DNA of 64,000 nucleotides from Jiangella ureilytica (GTDB lineage: Bacteria > Actinomycetota > Actinomycetes > Jiangellales > Jiangellaceae), in contig NZ_SMKL01000005.1 of assembly GCF_004348545.1 (NCBI RefSeq), forward strand, positions 62,001 to 126,000, given 5' to 3'. This document shows positions 8,226-18,340 of this stretch, piece by piece. Position numbers and translations under genes: made by a program. The notes under the pieces are model-generated. The model made no database searches. It saw only the letters and a list, made by a program, of their open reading frames with translations, and was not told where the DNA came from. Each line of letters begins with the position of its first letter. Position 1 is the stretch's first letter.

Positions 8226-8669
8226 ATGACCAGCGACCGCATCGAACGCGACATCGTCATCGCCGCCACGCCGCGGCGGGTGTGGGACATCGTCACCCGG
8301 GCCGAGCACCTGGGCACCTGGTTCGCCGACTCCGCCGCCGAGATCGACCTTCGGCCCGGCGGCGCGCTCACGCTCACCTGGAAGGAGTACGGCGTCTCGC
8401 ACGGCGTCGTCGAGACCGTCGAGCCGCACACCACGTTCGCGTTCCGCTGGGCCGTCGACGACCGCCGGCCGGGCGACGGCAACTCGACCCGAGTCGTGTT
8501 CACCCTGACGCCCGACGGCGACGGCACCCGGTTGCGGGTGGTCGAGACCGGGTTCGCCGCGCTCGCCGGCGGCCCGGAGCGGCAGGCCACCCACCTGGAG
8601 CAGAACACCGAGGGCTGGCGGCTCGAGCTCGACGAGCTGCGCGCCTACGCGGAGTCCGTCGCGGCATGA
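8226..8669 (+). CDS. SRPBCC (AHSA1/START-like) family protein
   Basis: 147 residues from the ATG at 8226. The N-terminus IERDIVIAATPRRVWDIVT and the motif TWFADSAAEIDLRPGG, then ETGFAAL and a long C-terminal helix (EGWRLELDELRAYAESVAA), are typical of AHSA1-type hydrophobic-ligand-binding domains. The ligand is unknown. The stop overlaps the ArsR start by ATGA, so the two are translationally coupled; this SRPBCC-ArsR pairing is widespread in actinomycetes. Confidence 0.88.
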   Translation: MTSDRIERDIVIAATPRRVWDIVTRAEHLGTWFADSAAEIDLRPGGALTLTWKEYGVSHGVVETVEPHTTFAFRWAVDDRRPGDGNSTRVVFTLTPDGDGTRLRVVETGFAALAGGPERQATHLEQNTEGWRLELDELRAYAESVAA

Positions 8670-9010
8670 GCCGCCCCGCAGCGGCAGCGCTCGACTCCGT
8701 TCTGGTGGCGCTGGCCGAACCGACCCGCCGGCAGCTGCTCGACCTGCTCGCCGACCGCGGCGAGGCCAGCGCCAGCACGCTCGCCCAGGCGCTGCCGGTG
8801 ACCCGGCAGGCCGTCGTCAAACACCTCACCGTGCTCGACGGAGCCGGCCTGGTCACCGGGCGGCGGGCCGGCCGCGAGGTGCTCTACCGCGCGCGGCCCG
8901 AGCGGCTGACCGAGGCGGCCCGCGGTCTGGCCGACCTGGCGACGGCGTGGGAGTCGCGCCTGGCCGTCATCAAAGCACTGGCAGAAGCACCGGAAGGAGA
9001 CCCGTCGTGA
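8666..9010 (+). CDS. ArsR-family winged-helix repressor
   Basis: 114 residues. Winged helix: LAEPTRRQLLDLLADRG, recognition helix LPVTRQAVVKHLTVLDGAGLV and wing RRAGREVLYRARP. It has no CVC-type metal site, so it belongs with the non-metal ArsR regulators that accompany SRPBCC genes. It starts inside the stop of the SRPBCC gene and ends inside the start of the next VOC gene. It likely represses its own operon through the palindromes at 8153-8201. Confidence 0.9.
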   Translation: MSRPAAAALDSVLVALAEPTRRQLLDLLADRGEASASTLAQALPVTRQAVVKHLTVLDGAGLVTGRRAGREVLYRARPERLTEAARGLADLATAWESRLAVIKALAEAPEGDPS

Positions 9011-9390
9011 CGTTCCAGGGCAGCGTCAACATCGCCATGAAGATCCCCACGGCCCAGTTCGACCAGACCGTCGCGTTCTACCGCGACGTGCTGGGCCTCC
9101 CGGCCGAGGACGTCACCGGCACCGAGATCGCGGCCGGCGTGTCCCGCAGCGTCGGCGTCGAATTCGGCCCGAACCGGCTCTGGCTCGACGAGGTGCCGAA
9201 CTACAGCCGCTCCGACGTCTGGCTGGAGCTGTCGACCGACGACGTGCCGGCCGCGATGGAGCGCCTGGCGGCGGCCGGCATCACGCCGCGGGACGAGCTG
9301 GAGCCGTTGCCGGACACCATGCGGGCGCACTGGATCGCCAACCCCGCCGGCGTCGTGCACCTGGTCGCGCAGGCCCGCGACCCCGACTGA
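9007..9390 (+). CDS. VOC family protein, third gene of the ArsR operon
   Basis: 127 residues from the GTG at 9007, with AAGGAG (8993-8998) 8 nt upstream and a GTGA overlap with arsR. The VOC fold is seen in MKIPTAQFDQTVAFYRDVLGLP and DVWLELSTDDVPAAMERLAAAGI. The final NPAGVVHLVAQ replaces the usual metal-ligand ending. Its coupling to SRPBCC and ArsR suggests a shared, unidentified ligand or substrate. Confidence 0.85.
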   Translation: MTFQGSVNIAMKIPTAQFDQTVAFYRDVLGLPAEDVTGTEIAAGVSRSVGVEFGPNRLWLDEVPNYSRSDVWLELSTDDVPAAMERLAAAGITPRDELEPLPDTMRAHWIANPAGVVHLVAQARDPD

Positions 9391-9395
9391 GGACA

Positions 9396-9416
9396 TCCGG
9401 ACGTCTTCGGTCCGGA
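9396..9416 (+). terminator. Hairpin after the SRPBCC-ArsR-VOC operon
   Basis: TCCGGAC and GTCCGGA form a 7-bp stem around GTCTTCG, 6 nt after the VOC stop. No U-tract follows. It is probably the operon terminator. Confidence 0.5.
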
Positions 9417-9437
9417 ACCACGCCTAGAGTCGCGGCC

Positions 9438-9833
9438 ATGGCGATGCACTGGACCCTCGGCGGCGACGCCGCCGACCCGCACGCGCTCGCGGCGTTCTGG
9501 GCCTTCGCGCTGGGCTACGTGCCCGAGCCGGGCTACGAGGACCCCGACGGCGCCTCGATCGTCGATCCCGACGGCCACGGCCCGGCGATCGGGTTCCTGC
9601 GGGTGCCCGAGCCGAAGACGGCGAAGAACCGGTTGCACATCGACCTCCGGGTCGCCGGCGAGCCGCCCTGGGACCGGCTCGAGCGTGCGGACCTCATCCG
9701 GGCGAAGGTCGCCGCCCTCGCCGGCCGAGGCGCCACCGTCGTCCGCGAGGAGCAGTACACGGACGAGCGCGGTAGCGTTCTTGGCCACGTCGTCATGCTC
9801 GACCCCGAGGGCAACGAGTTCTGCGTCGCCTGA
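9438..9833 (+). CDS. VOC family protein
   Basis: 131 residues, ATG start. This is the glyoxalase-like subtype beginning WTLGGDAADPHALAAFWAFALGY, with a central RLHIDLRV strand and a terminal VVMLDPEGNEFCVA, in which the Glu before FC is the usual conserved acidic residue. It is probably transcribed on its own after the ArsR operon and converges on the 191-residue unknown gene. Substrate unknown. Confidence 0.82.
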   Translation: MAMHWTLGGDAADPHALAAFWAFALGYVPEPGYEDPDGASIVDPDGHGPAIGFLRVPEPKTAKNRLHIDLRVAGEPPWDRLERADLIRAKVAALAGRGATVVREEQYTDERGSVLGHVVMLDPEGNEFCVA

Positions 9834-9836
9834 TCG

Positions 9837-10412
9837 CTAGTGGGTGTCTGACGGCGCCGCGGGCCGCGACCACGTCTCGTGCATCGCGATGACCGCGCTC
9901 GAGTGGGCCCGGCCGTCGGACCCGCCGACCTCGGGCCGCCCGAGCACGCGGGCGCCGTCGACCTCGAGGGTGGCGTCGGTGCAGAAGGTCAGCAGGTTGG
10001 TCAGCGTCCAGGGCACGCCGCCGAGCCGCCAGGCCTCGGCCTGGCCGGGGCGCGTCTCGACCGGCCGGCTGATCGTCGTGACCACACGGGTGCCGTCGGC
10101 GCCGATGACCTTCGCCCGGGCGTGGTCGGGGCCGATGTGCCACTCGACGACGTCGCACTCGACCGGCTCGCCGATCTCGGGCAGCCCCTCGAGCTCGGGG
10201 AACCAGCGGCTGAACGTCTCGGCCAGCCAGGTGCCGAGGGTGAGATCGGGCGTGAGCAGCCGGACGACGTCGTCACCGTCGACCCAGACCAGGACCGCGA
10301 GACCGGAGCCATGGACGCTCCACTCCGCCTCCCACAGCGACACGAACCCGGCACGCGACTGCGCGCGCATGAGCGTGGCGCACGGGTTGGCCCCGATGAA
10401 CTCGACCGGCAT
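9837..10412 (-). CDS. Conserved hypothetical protein coupled to the acyl-CoA ligase gene
   Basis: 191 residues. I do not recognise the family. The sequence is soluble, rich in Trp ([32 protein letters not shown]) and strand-forming, with no signal peptide or membrane segment. It starts immediately after the stop of the acyl-CoA ligase gene with no spacer, so the two are almost certainly one transcript. Confidence 0.65.
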   Translation of the reverse strand: MPVEFIGANPCATLMRAQSRAGFVSLWEAEWSVHGSGLAVLVWVDGDDVVRLLTPDLTLGTWLAETFSRWFPELEGLPEIGEPVECDVVEWHIGPDHARAKVIGADGTRVVTTISRPVETRPGQAEAWRLGGVPWTLTNLLTFCTDATLEVDGARVLGRPEVGGSDGRAHSSAVIAMHETWSRPAAPSDTH

Positions 10413-12047
<1,635 letters not shown>

Positions 12048-12136
12048 GAGACCTCCCCATCGAGGACCCGGCGACGCCGGCGTCTGTCGGTTCCACCCTG
12101 CCGCAGGATCGTCGCTGGTGGAAGTCATGATCCACG

Positions 12137-12205
12137 GTAACGGCCGCGTCACACGGCCGGAGTTCGCGACATCACCTTGTAACCGCCCGTGCCGTCCGGG
12201 GAAAC
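12137..12205 (+). promoter_or_regulatory. Possible GlnR half-sites upstream of the ammonium transporter
   Basis: GTAAC-n6-GTCAC at 12137-12152 fits the AC-n9-AC spacing described for actinomycete GlnR. A second set, GTAAC at 12179-12183 and GAAAC at 12201-12205, is separated by 22 bp, two helical turns. GlnR commonly activates amt genes, so the position 80-147 bp before the amt start is meaningful. No binding data. Confidence 0.45.
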
Positions 12206-12283
12206 GCCGGGGGACGACGCTGTCCGCGATCGGATGTCGCAATGTCGCGGCTCAGCAGACGGATGGGGAGGGGACGGCACTCC

Positions 12284-13639
12284 ATGGATACCGGAGACAC
12301 CGCCTGGATACTCGCGTCCACGGCACTCGTCATGCTGATGACTCCGGGCCTCGCGCTGTTCTACGGCGGCATGGTCCGCGCGAAGAGCGTCATCAACATG
12401 ATGATGATGAGCTTCGGCGCACTCGGCGTCATCAGTGTGCTGTGGATTCTCTACGGATACTCGATGGCCTTCGGCACCGACCTCGGCGGCGGTCTCCTCG
12501 GCGACCCCAGCGAGTTCTTCGGGCTCACGGGTCTGATGGACCCGGAGGCACTGTCCGGCACGATTCCGACGATGCTCTTCGTCGGTTTCCAGGGCATGTT
12601 CGCCGTCATCACGGTCGCGCTGGTGTCGGGCTCCATCGCCGACCGCGCGAAGTTCTGGACCTGGCTGCTGTTCGCGGCCGTGTGGGGCACGCTCGTGTAC
12701 TTCCCGGTCGCGCACTGGGTGTTCGCGTTCGCCGACGGTGACGGCGGCTGGATCGCCGACCGCCTGCTGGCGATCGACTTCGCCGGTGGCACCGCGGTCC
12801 ACATCAACGCCGGTGCGGCCGGCCTGGCGCTCGCGCTCGTCCTCGGGCGGCGCCGCGACTTCGCCAAGGGCTCGCACCGTCCGCACAACCTGCCGCTGGT
12901 GCTGCTCGGCGCCGGCCTGCTCTGGTTCGGCTGGTTCGGGTTCAACGCCGGCTCGGCCGTGGGCGCCAACGGGCTCGCCGCGGTCGCCCTGGTCAACACC
13001 GTGGCGGCCACGGGCGCGGCGATGCTCGCCTGGATCATCGTCGAGAAGGTCCGCGACGGGCACGCGACGTCGCTGGGCGCGGCGTCGGGCACGGTGACGG
13101 GCCTGGTCGCCATCACCCCGGCGTGTTCGGCGCTGAACCCGGTCGGCTCGCTGATCCTCGGTGTGGTCGCCGGTGCCATCTGCTCGCTGGTGGTCGACCT
13201 GAAGTTCCGGCTCCGCTACGACGACTCGCTCGACGTCGTCGCGGTGCACCTGGTCGGCGGCCTGGTGGGCACCATCGCCATCGGCTTCCTGGCGACGGCG
13301 GACGCTCCGGCCGGCGTCGACGGCCTGTTCTTCGGTGGTGGAGTGGACCAGCTGTGGCGGCAGGTCGTGGGCGCCGGCGCGGTGCTCGCGTACTCGTTCG
13401 TCGTCACGTACCTCATCGGCCTGGTGCTGCAGAAGACCATCGGCTTCCGGGTCGACGACGACCACGAGGTGGTCGGGGTCGACCGCGTGCACCACGGCGA
13501 GTCCGGCTACGAGATCGGCGCCGAGGAGTCCGAGGACGTCGTCATGGCCCGCGCGGCCGAGCCCGCGGCGGCGGCCGCACCGGCGGCTCCGGCCCCGGGT
13601 CGCGTCCTCCCCGCCGGAGGTGACGTCGCGACGGCGTGA
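12284..13639 (+). CDS. amt: Ammonium transporter, Amt family
   Basis: 451 residues from the ATG at 12284, with GGGGAGGGG about 10 nt upstream. Eleven hydrophobic segments fit the Amt/Mep/Rh fold. Signature features include ALVMLMTPGLALFYGGMVR near the N-terminus, the pore segment FAGGTAVHINAGAAGLA with the first pore histidine, WFGWFGFNAGSA, and HLVGGLVGTI with the second pore histidine. The protein passes ammonium across the membrane. The C-terminal 45 residues are an Ala/Pro/acidic tail longer than usual. No glnK/glnB gene follows; a strong terminator does. Confidence 0.93.
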   Translation: MDTGDTAWILASTALVMLMTPGLALFYGGMVRAKSVINMMMMSFGALGVISVLWILYGYSMAFGTDLGGGLLGDPSEFFGLTGLMDPEALSGTIPTMLFVGFQGMFAVITVALVSGSIADRAKFWTWLLFAAVWGTLVYFPVAHWVFAFADGDGGWIADRLLAIDFAGGTAVHINAGAAGLALALVLGRRRDFAKGSHRPHNLPLVLLGAGLLWFGWFGFNAGSAVGANGLAAVALVNTVAATGAAMLAWIIVEKVRDGHATSLGAASGTVTGLVAITPACSALNPVGSLILGVVAGAICSLVVDLKFRLRYDDSLDVVAVHLVGGLVGTIAIGFLATADAPAGVDGLFFGGGVDQLWRQVVGAGAVLAYSFVVTYLIGLVLQKTIGFRVDDDHEVVGVDRVHHGESGYEIGAEESEDVVMARAAEPAAAAAPAAPAPGRVLPAGGDVATA

Positions 13640-13657
13640 TCGGTCCGGTTCGACCCG

Positions 13658-13696
13658 CCGCGGCCCGGGGTGTCTCGCCCCGGGCCGCGGCATTTT
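13658..13696 (+). terminator. Intrinsic terminator after amt
   Basis: A perfect 13-bp GC-rich stem (13658-13670 with 13678-13690) closes loop TGTCTCG and is followed by TTTT at 13693-13696, 19 bp after the amt stop. It is the most canonical intrinsic terminator in the window. Confidence 0.85.
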
Positions 13697-13836
13697 CGCT
13701 TCCCCCAGGAGGGCCGGGCACAACCGGCGGCGAGAGGAGCCGGAGGCCTCCTCGACGGCGTCGGTGCGAGATACAGGACCGCGCGGCTGTCCATGGGCTT
13801 GCTCGGCCCGACGACTCCCTGTGGTTGGGTGGGGCG

Positions 13837-15120
13837 ATGGAGCCCGACCCCGTGAGCGAGCTCGGCACCCGTGGCACGGCGTGGTCGCCCGAGACCCGGC
13901 TCTACTCCGACGGCGTCGTCATCGGCGCGGACGGCGGCCCGGTGGTCGTGCCGGCCCGCAGCGGGCTGCGCCGGCTGCCCGGCACCGGCTACCTCGACCC
14001 GGAGTCCGGCAGCCTGCCCGGCGCGGCCCTCGCCGCCGCCGACGAGGTGGCCATGGCCCGCGAGATCCTGGCCGGCACCGACCTCCCGGGCCGCGGCACG
14101 CCGTACGAGGCGATGGCCGAGGAGGCGCTGCTCGACATCGGCGTGCTGACCTACCCCAACGGTGCCGCGGTGGCGGCAGGCAGCCCGTACTGGCGCTACG
14201 TGTGGCCGCGCGACGCCGGGTACATGGCCGCCGCGCTGACGGTGGCCGGCCGGCCGGAGCTGGCGTACGCGCAGCTCGCGTACGTGGCGGCCATGCAGGA
14301 GGACGACGGCACCTGGCAGGCCCGCTACCTGCCCGACGGGTCGCGCGGCGTGCCGGACGACCGGGGGCTGCAGCTCGACGGCATCGGCTGGACGCTGTGG
14401 GCCGCGTGGGTCTTCGCGGGGGCGACGGCGAGCGACCCGACCCCGCTGGCGGCGCTGATCCGGCGCGCCGCCGGCGCCGCGCTGGCCGCGCTGGATCCCG
14501 CTACCGGCCTGCCGCGGGCGTCGCAGGACTTCTGGGAGATGGACCTCGACGAGGCGACGCTCGGCTCGGCCGCGCCCCTGCTGCTCGGCCTGCGCACCGG
14601 CCGCGACCTGCTCGCCCTGGTGGGCGACCACGAGCTCGCCGCCCGGGCCGCCGACGGTGCCGACCGGCTGGCCACCGCCGTCACCGACGGGTTCGGTGCG
14701 CACGGCTACGCCCGGCGGATCAGCGGCACCGGCGGCCGCGACGCGTCGGTCGCGTTCCTGCTGCCGCCGTTCGCCCGGCCGTCCCGCGGCGTCGACGCGG
14801 CCTGGCGCGCGGCCGTCGACGCCACCACCGTCGGCAACGGCGGCGTCCGCCCGGGCGAGGAGTGGACCGACCGCGACACCGCCTGGACGCCGCAGGTCTC
14901 CCTGCACGCCCTGGCCGCGGCGTCGCTCGGCGACTCCGCTCTGGCGCACCGGCTGCTCAGCTGGCTCGACCTGCGCCGGACGGTCCTCGGCGCGCTGCCG
15001 GAGAAGGTCACCGCCGACGGCCGGCCGGCCGCCGTCGCGCCGCTGGGACTGACCGGCGCGACCGTCCTGCTGGCGCTCGCCGCGCTCGACGGCCGCCCGC
15101 TCCCGGTGCCGGCGAGCTGA
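13837..15120 (+). CDS. Glycoside hydrolase family 15-like (glucoamylase-type) protein
   Basis: 427 residues; the ATG at 13837 is preceded by a G-rich site. The (alpha/alpha)6-barrel enzymes of GH15 are recognised by the segment SPYWRYVWPRDAGYMAAAL (Trp-Arg-Asp substrate-binding motif), the QLDGIGWTLWA helix and DFWEMDLDEATLG. No signal peptide is seen, so it is probably cytoplasmic. Actinomycete cytoplasmic GH15 enzymes act on trehalose or alpha-glucans, and I cannot say which. The catalytic acids are not assigned with certainty. Confidence 0.78.
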   Translation: MEPDPVSELGTRGTAWSPETRLYSDGVVIGADGGPVVVPARSGLRRLPGTGYLDPESGSLPGAALAAADEVAMAREILAGTDLPGRGTPYEAMAEEALLDIGVLTYPNGAAVAAGSPYWRYVWPRDAGYMAAALTVAGRPELAYAQLAYVAAMQEDDGTWQARYLPDGSRGVPDDRGLQLDGIGWTLWAAWVFAGATASDPTPLAALIRRAAGAALAALDPATGLPRASQDFWEMDLDEATLGSAAPLLLGLRTGRDLLALVGDHELAARAADGADRLATAVTDGFGAHGYARRISGTGGRDASVAFLLPPFARPSRGVDAAWRAAVDATTVGNGGVRPGEEWTDRDTAWTPQVSLHALAAASLGDSALAHRLLSWLDLRRTVLGALPEKVTADGRPAAVAPLGLTGATVLLALAALDGRPLPVPAS

Positions 15121-15147
15121 CGCCGTCGCGCGGGGAGATAATGCGTC

Positions 15148-16035
15148 ATGCGCCGGTTGCGGTTCGTGCTCGTCCTCGTGGTGACGGTGCTGGTGGCCGG
15201 CATCGCCGCGATTCTCGTCGCGCTGACCACCGGCGACAACGGCGACGAGGTGGCGGCGGGTGATGCCGCCGGCGCCGCGGAGCCGACGCCCGACCTCACC
15301 GCCACCGCGGAGATCCGCCGCTCCTTCAACCGCTCCGGGCTGGTCGTCATCGCCGTCACCAACCACGGCGGCGAGCCGGTGCACGTCACGTCGGCCGAAC
15401 TGCTCAGCGACTCGTTCGAGGAGACCGGGCCGCAGCCGCTGGACTCCACCATCCCGCCCGGCGACATCCCGCGCGACCTGCAGGTCGAGTACGGTCTCGC
15501 GCGCTGCCCCGACGGCGTCGACTCCACGACCGCCCAGGCGCGGGTCGCGCTCACCGCTCAGGCCGAGGGCGGCGACGAGCACGCGCTCGTCCTCGACCTC
15601 CCTCACCCCAACGGCACCCTCGACCGGCTGCTGCGGACCGACTGCGCCGCACAGGTGCTGAGGGAGTCCGTGTCGCTGACCATGAGCCCGCTGGTGCCGG
15701 CCGCCGACGGCACGCTCACCGGCCTTCTCACCGTCACGCCGGTCGACCCCGGTGTCACGCCGAGCATCACCGACACCCGCGGCAGCGTGTTGTTCGAGGT
15801 GACCCCGCAGCCCGACCCCGCGCTGCCGCCGGGACAGCTGCGCATCCACTCCGACGTGCTGCGCTGCGGCGGGCACGCCATCGGCGACGCCAAGAGGCCG
15901 TACGGCTTCACCGCGTGGGTCGACCTCGGCGCGGGCGAGCCGATCCCCACCGCCATCCCGGTCGACGACGCTCAGCGCGCCGCCCTCGATGCGATGCAGG
16001 CGCTACGGTGCGCCGGCCGCAACGACGAGAGTTGA
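15148..16035 (+). CDS. Membrane-anchored extracytoplasmic protein of unknown function
   Basis: 295 residues. ATG at 15148, 11 nt after GGGGAG. An N-terminal anchor (LVLVVTVLVAGIAAILVAL) is followed by a largely beta extracellular part with cysteines in LARCPDG, RTDCAAQ, VLRCGGH and ALRCAGR, which could form two disulfides. Sequence spacing suggests two related beta-sandwich halves. No family recognised. The gene lies 27 bp downstream of the GH15 gene and may share its transcript. Confidence 0.65.
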   Translation: MRRLRFVLVLVVTVLVAGIAAILVALTTGDNGDEVAAGDAAGAAEPTPDLTATAEIRRSFNRSGLVVIAVTNHGGEPVHVTSAELLSDSFEETGPQPLDSTIPPGDIPRDLQVEYGLARCPDGVDSTTAQARVALTAQAEGGDEHALVLDLPHPNGTLDRLLRTDCAAQVLRESVSLTMSPLVPAADGTLTGLLTVTPVDPGVTPSITDTRGSVLFEVTPQPDPALPPGQLRIHSDVLRCGGHAIGDAKRPYGFTAWVDLGAGEPIPTAIPVDDAQRAALDAMQALRCAGRNDES

Positions 16036-16047
16036 CGCCGCGCGGGT

Positions 16048-16073
16048 CGTCGAGAACGGCGCCGTGGCTCCGA
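16048..16073 (+). promoter_or_regulatory. Candidate ECF42-type autoregulated promoter
   Basis: CGTCGA (16048-16053), 17 nt, then CGA (16071-16073). This is close to the TGTCGA / CGA pattern I recall for ECF42-group targets, and the YCII-ECF42 operon follows. The first base differs from that pattern. A 7-bp hairpin (GAGCACC/GGTGCTC, 16085-16105) lies between this site and the YCII start. Confidence 0.35.
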
Positions 16074-16126
16074 CCCACTGCTGAGAGCACCCCACGGCGG
16101 TGCTCCTGACGACGGGGAGCGACCCG

Positions 16127-16486
16127 ATGAAGTACATGCTCATGATGTTCGGGGACACCGGCACCATGATGGCCACGCACACCAAGGAGCAGATCGAGGA
16201 GATGATCGGCTTCATGATCCAGCTCGACAAAGACCTCGAGGCGTCCGGCGAGCTGGTGTTCCAGCAGGGTCTCGCCGATCCGAGCACCGCGAAGACGGTG
16301 GTGCTGCAGGACGCTCTCCCGGTCGTGACCGACGGGCCGTTCGCCGAGGCCAAAGAGTCGCTCATCGGCTTCTGGGTGGTCGACGTCGAGAGCGAGGAGC
16401 GCGTCATCGAGCTGGCCGGGCAGATCGTGAGGTACTCCGGCCGGCTCGAGATCCGCGTGGCGATGGACGCACCAGAGGATCTGTGA
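16127..16486 (+). CDS. YCII/DGPF-domain protein, partner of ECF42 sigma factor
   Basis: 119 residues from the ATG at 16127, with GGGGAG upstream. The name-giving motif DGPFAEAKESLIGFWVVDV is intact. DGPF proteins are the hallmark neighbours of ECF42 sigma factors and are usually their regulatory targets; biochemical function unknown. Its stop overlaps the sigma-factor GTG start (GTGA). Confidence 0.92.
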   Translation: MKYMLMMFGDTGTMMATHTKEQIEEMIGFMIQLDKDLEASGELVFQQGLADPSTAKTVVLQDALPVVTDGPFAEAKESLIGFWVVDVESEERVIELAGQIVRYSGRLEIRVAMDAPEDL

Positions 16487-17700
16487 GCCTCGAACCGGCG
16501 ATCGAGGACCTGCTGCGCACCGCCGCGCCGCAGGCCCTCGGCGTGCTCGTGCGCAAGTACGGGCGGTTCGACGCGTGCGAGGACGCCGTCCAGGAGGCGT
16601 TGCTGGCCGCGGCGCAGCAGTGGCCGGTCGACGGTGTTCCGGACAGCCCGCGGTCCTGGCTGGTCACGGTCGCGTCGCGCCGGTTCGTCGACGAGGTGCG
16701 CGGCGCCGAGGCCCGGCGCCGCCGCGAGGAGACCGTCGCCACGCTCGACCTCGTCGAGCAGGGCGAGGTCGAGCAGTCCGACGACACCCTGATCCTGCTG
16801 TTCCTGTGCTGCCATCCGGAGCTGCCGCTGCCCGCGCAGCTGGCGCTCACGCTGCGAGCGGTCGGCGGCCTGACGACGGCGGAGATCGCGGCCGCCTTCC
16901 TGGTCCCCGAGGCGACCATGGCGCAGCGGATCAGCCGCGCGAAGCAGAAGCTCAAAGCCGGTGGCGCCCGGTTCGACCCGCCCCCGCCGGCCGAGCGGAC
17001 CGAGCGGCTGCGCGCCGTGCTGCACGTGCTGTACCTGATCTTCAACGAGGGGTACACCGCCAGCTCCGGCACCCGGACGCTGCGGGCCGACCTCACCGCC
17101 GAGGCGATCCGGCTGACCCGGCTGCTGCACCGGCTGGCGCCCGGCGACGCCGAGGTGGCCGGCCTGCTGGCACTCATGCTGCTCACTGACGCGCGCCGCT
17201 CTGCCCGCACCACGGCCGACGGGGTCCCGGTGCCGCTGGCCGAGCAGGACCGGTCGCGCTGGGACGCCGGCCAGATCGCCGAGGGCGTCGCGCTGCTGAC
17301 CGGTGTGCTCGGCGGCGGCGCGGTCGGCCCGTACCAGCTCCAGGCCGCCATCGCCGCGGTGCACGACGAGGCGGCGACGGCCGACGCCACCGACTGGCCG
17401 CAGATCCTCGCTCTCTACGAGGTGCTCGAGAAGGTGGCGCCCGGCCCCGTCGTCACACTCAACCGCGCCGTCGCCGTCGCCAATGTGCACGGGCCGCGGG
17501 CCGGGCTGGCGCTGCTCGGCACCCTGGGGGCTGACGACCGGATGACGCAGACGCACCGGCTGGACGCCGTCCGGGGCCACCTGCTCGAGCTGGCCGGCGA
17601 CCCCGACGGCGCCCGCGCGGCGTATCTGCGGGCGGCGCGGCGGACGGCGAGCGTGCCGGAGCAGCGCTACCTCGCGCTGCGCGCCGCCGGTCTCACCTGA
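16483..17700 (+). CDS. ECF42-group RNA polymerase sigma factor with C-terminal extension
   Basis: 405 residues, GTG start coupled to the DGPF gene. Sigma region 2 is in LVRKYGRFDACEDAVQEALLA and SWLVTVASRRFVDEVRG. Region 4 is in LRAVGGLTTAEIAAAFLVP and TMAQRISRAKQKL. The C-terminal 230 residues (with the conserved YLIFNEGY segment and helical TPR-like repeats) replace the anti-sigma partner in this group and are required for activity in studied members. No anti-sigma gene is adjacent. The 3' end overlaps the convergent reductase gene by 8 bp. Confidence 0.92.
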   Translation: MSLEPAIEDLLRTAAPQALGVLVRKYGRFDACEDAVQEALLAAAQQWPVDGVPDSPRSWLVTVASRRFVDEVRGAEARRRREETVATLDLVEQGEVEQSDDTLILLFLCCHPELPLPAQLALTLRAVGGLTTAEIAAAFLVPEATMAQRISRAKQKLKAGGARFDPPPPAERTERLRAVLHVLYLIFNEGYTASSGTRTLRADLTAEAIRLTRLLHRLAPGDAEVAGLLALMLLTDARRSARTTADGVPVPLAEQDRSRWDAGQIAEGVALLTGVLGGGAVGPYQLQAAIAAVHDEAATADATDWPQILALYEVLEKVAPGPVVTLNRAVAVANVHGPRAGLALLGTLGADDRMTQTHRLDAVRGHLLELAGDPDGARAAYLRAARRTASVPEQRYLALRAAGLT

Positions 17701-18274
17701 CCACGCGGTAGCGGACGTGCGTGGCGACGTCGGTCGGGACGGTGTGGACATGCTCCAGCCGGACATGCTCGGCGCCGGTGCGGTCGAACAGCCGGATCCC
17801 GTCACCGAACAGCACCGGCACGATGTGCAGCGAGATCTCGTCGAGCAGGCCGGCGGCGAGGTACTGCTGGGCGACGTTCGCCCCGCCCATGACGGCCACC
17901 GCGCCGTCGCCGGCCACCGCGCGGGCCTGCGCGAGCGCGTCCTCGATGCCGGTGGTGACGAACGTGTAGACGCCGTTCTCGGGCGACTCCGCCGGCGCCT
18001 CGTGGGTCAGCACGATCAGCGGCCGCCGGGCCGGGCCGGTCGGGCCGTCGGCGCCCCACCACCGGAGCGAGTCGTCGTAGTTCTTCCGGCCGGTGATCAG
18101 TGCGCCGAGCCCGCCGACCGAATCTGCGGTGAACTCGCGGTTGACGTCGTCGGCACCGAAGGCCCAGTCGTGCAGGCGCTCGCCACCCTTGCCGAGGGGC
18201 TCGTCGGGGGTCTGGCCGCCCGCCGTGATGAAGCCGTCGAGGGAGATGCTGATGTCGAGTACGAGTGTGTTCAT
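17693..18274 (-). CDS. Dihydrofolate reductase-family (RibD C-terminal domain) protein
   Basis: 193 residues. N-terminal LVLDISISLDGFITAG, ALITGRKNYDDSLRWWG, the NADPH-loop VAVMGGANVAQQYLAAGLLDEISLHIVPVLFGDG and the terminal beta hairpin are diagnostic of stand-alone RibD-C/YwjB-like reductases. Substrate unknown. It is divergent from the SnoaL-tailed sigma gene, with only 66 bp between starts, so it may be part of that regulon. It overlaps the ECF42 gene end by 8 bp. Confidence 0.88.
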   Translation of the reverse strand: MNTLVLDISISLDGFITAGGQTPDEPLGKGGERLHDWAFGADDVNREFTADSVGGLGALITGRKNYDDSLRWWGADGPTGPARRPLIVLTHEAPAESPENGVYTFVTTGIEDALAQARAVAGDGAVAVMGGANVAQQYLAAGLLDEISLHIVPVLFGDGIRLFDRTGAEHVRLEHVHTVPTDVATHVRYRVVR

Positions 18275-18340
18275 GCCCCGTGTAACGACGCCGCGCGCGT
18301 CGACTCATCGGTCGAGCACGCGACTTTGCAGAATGTCCCG

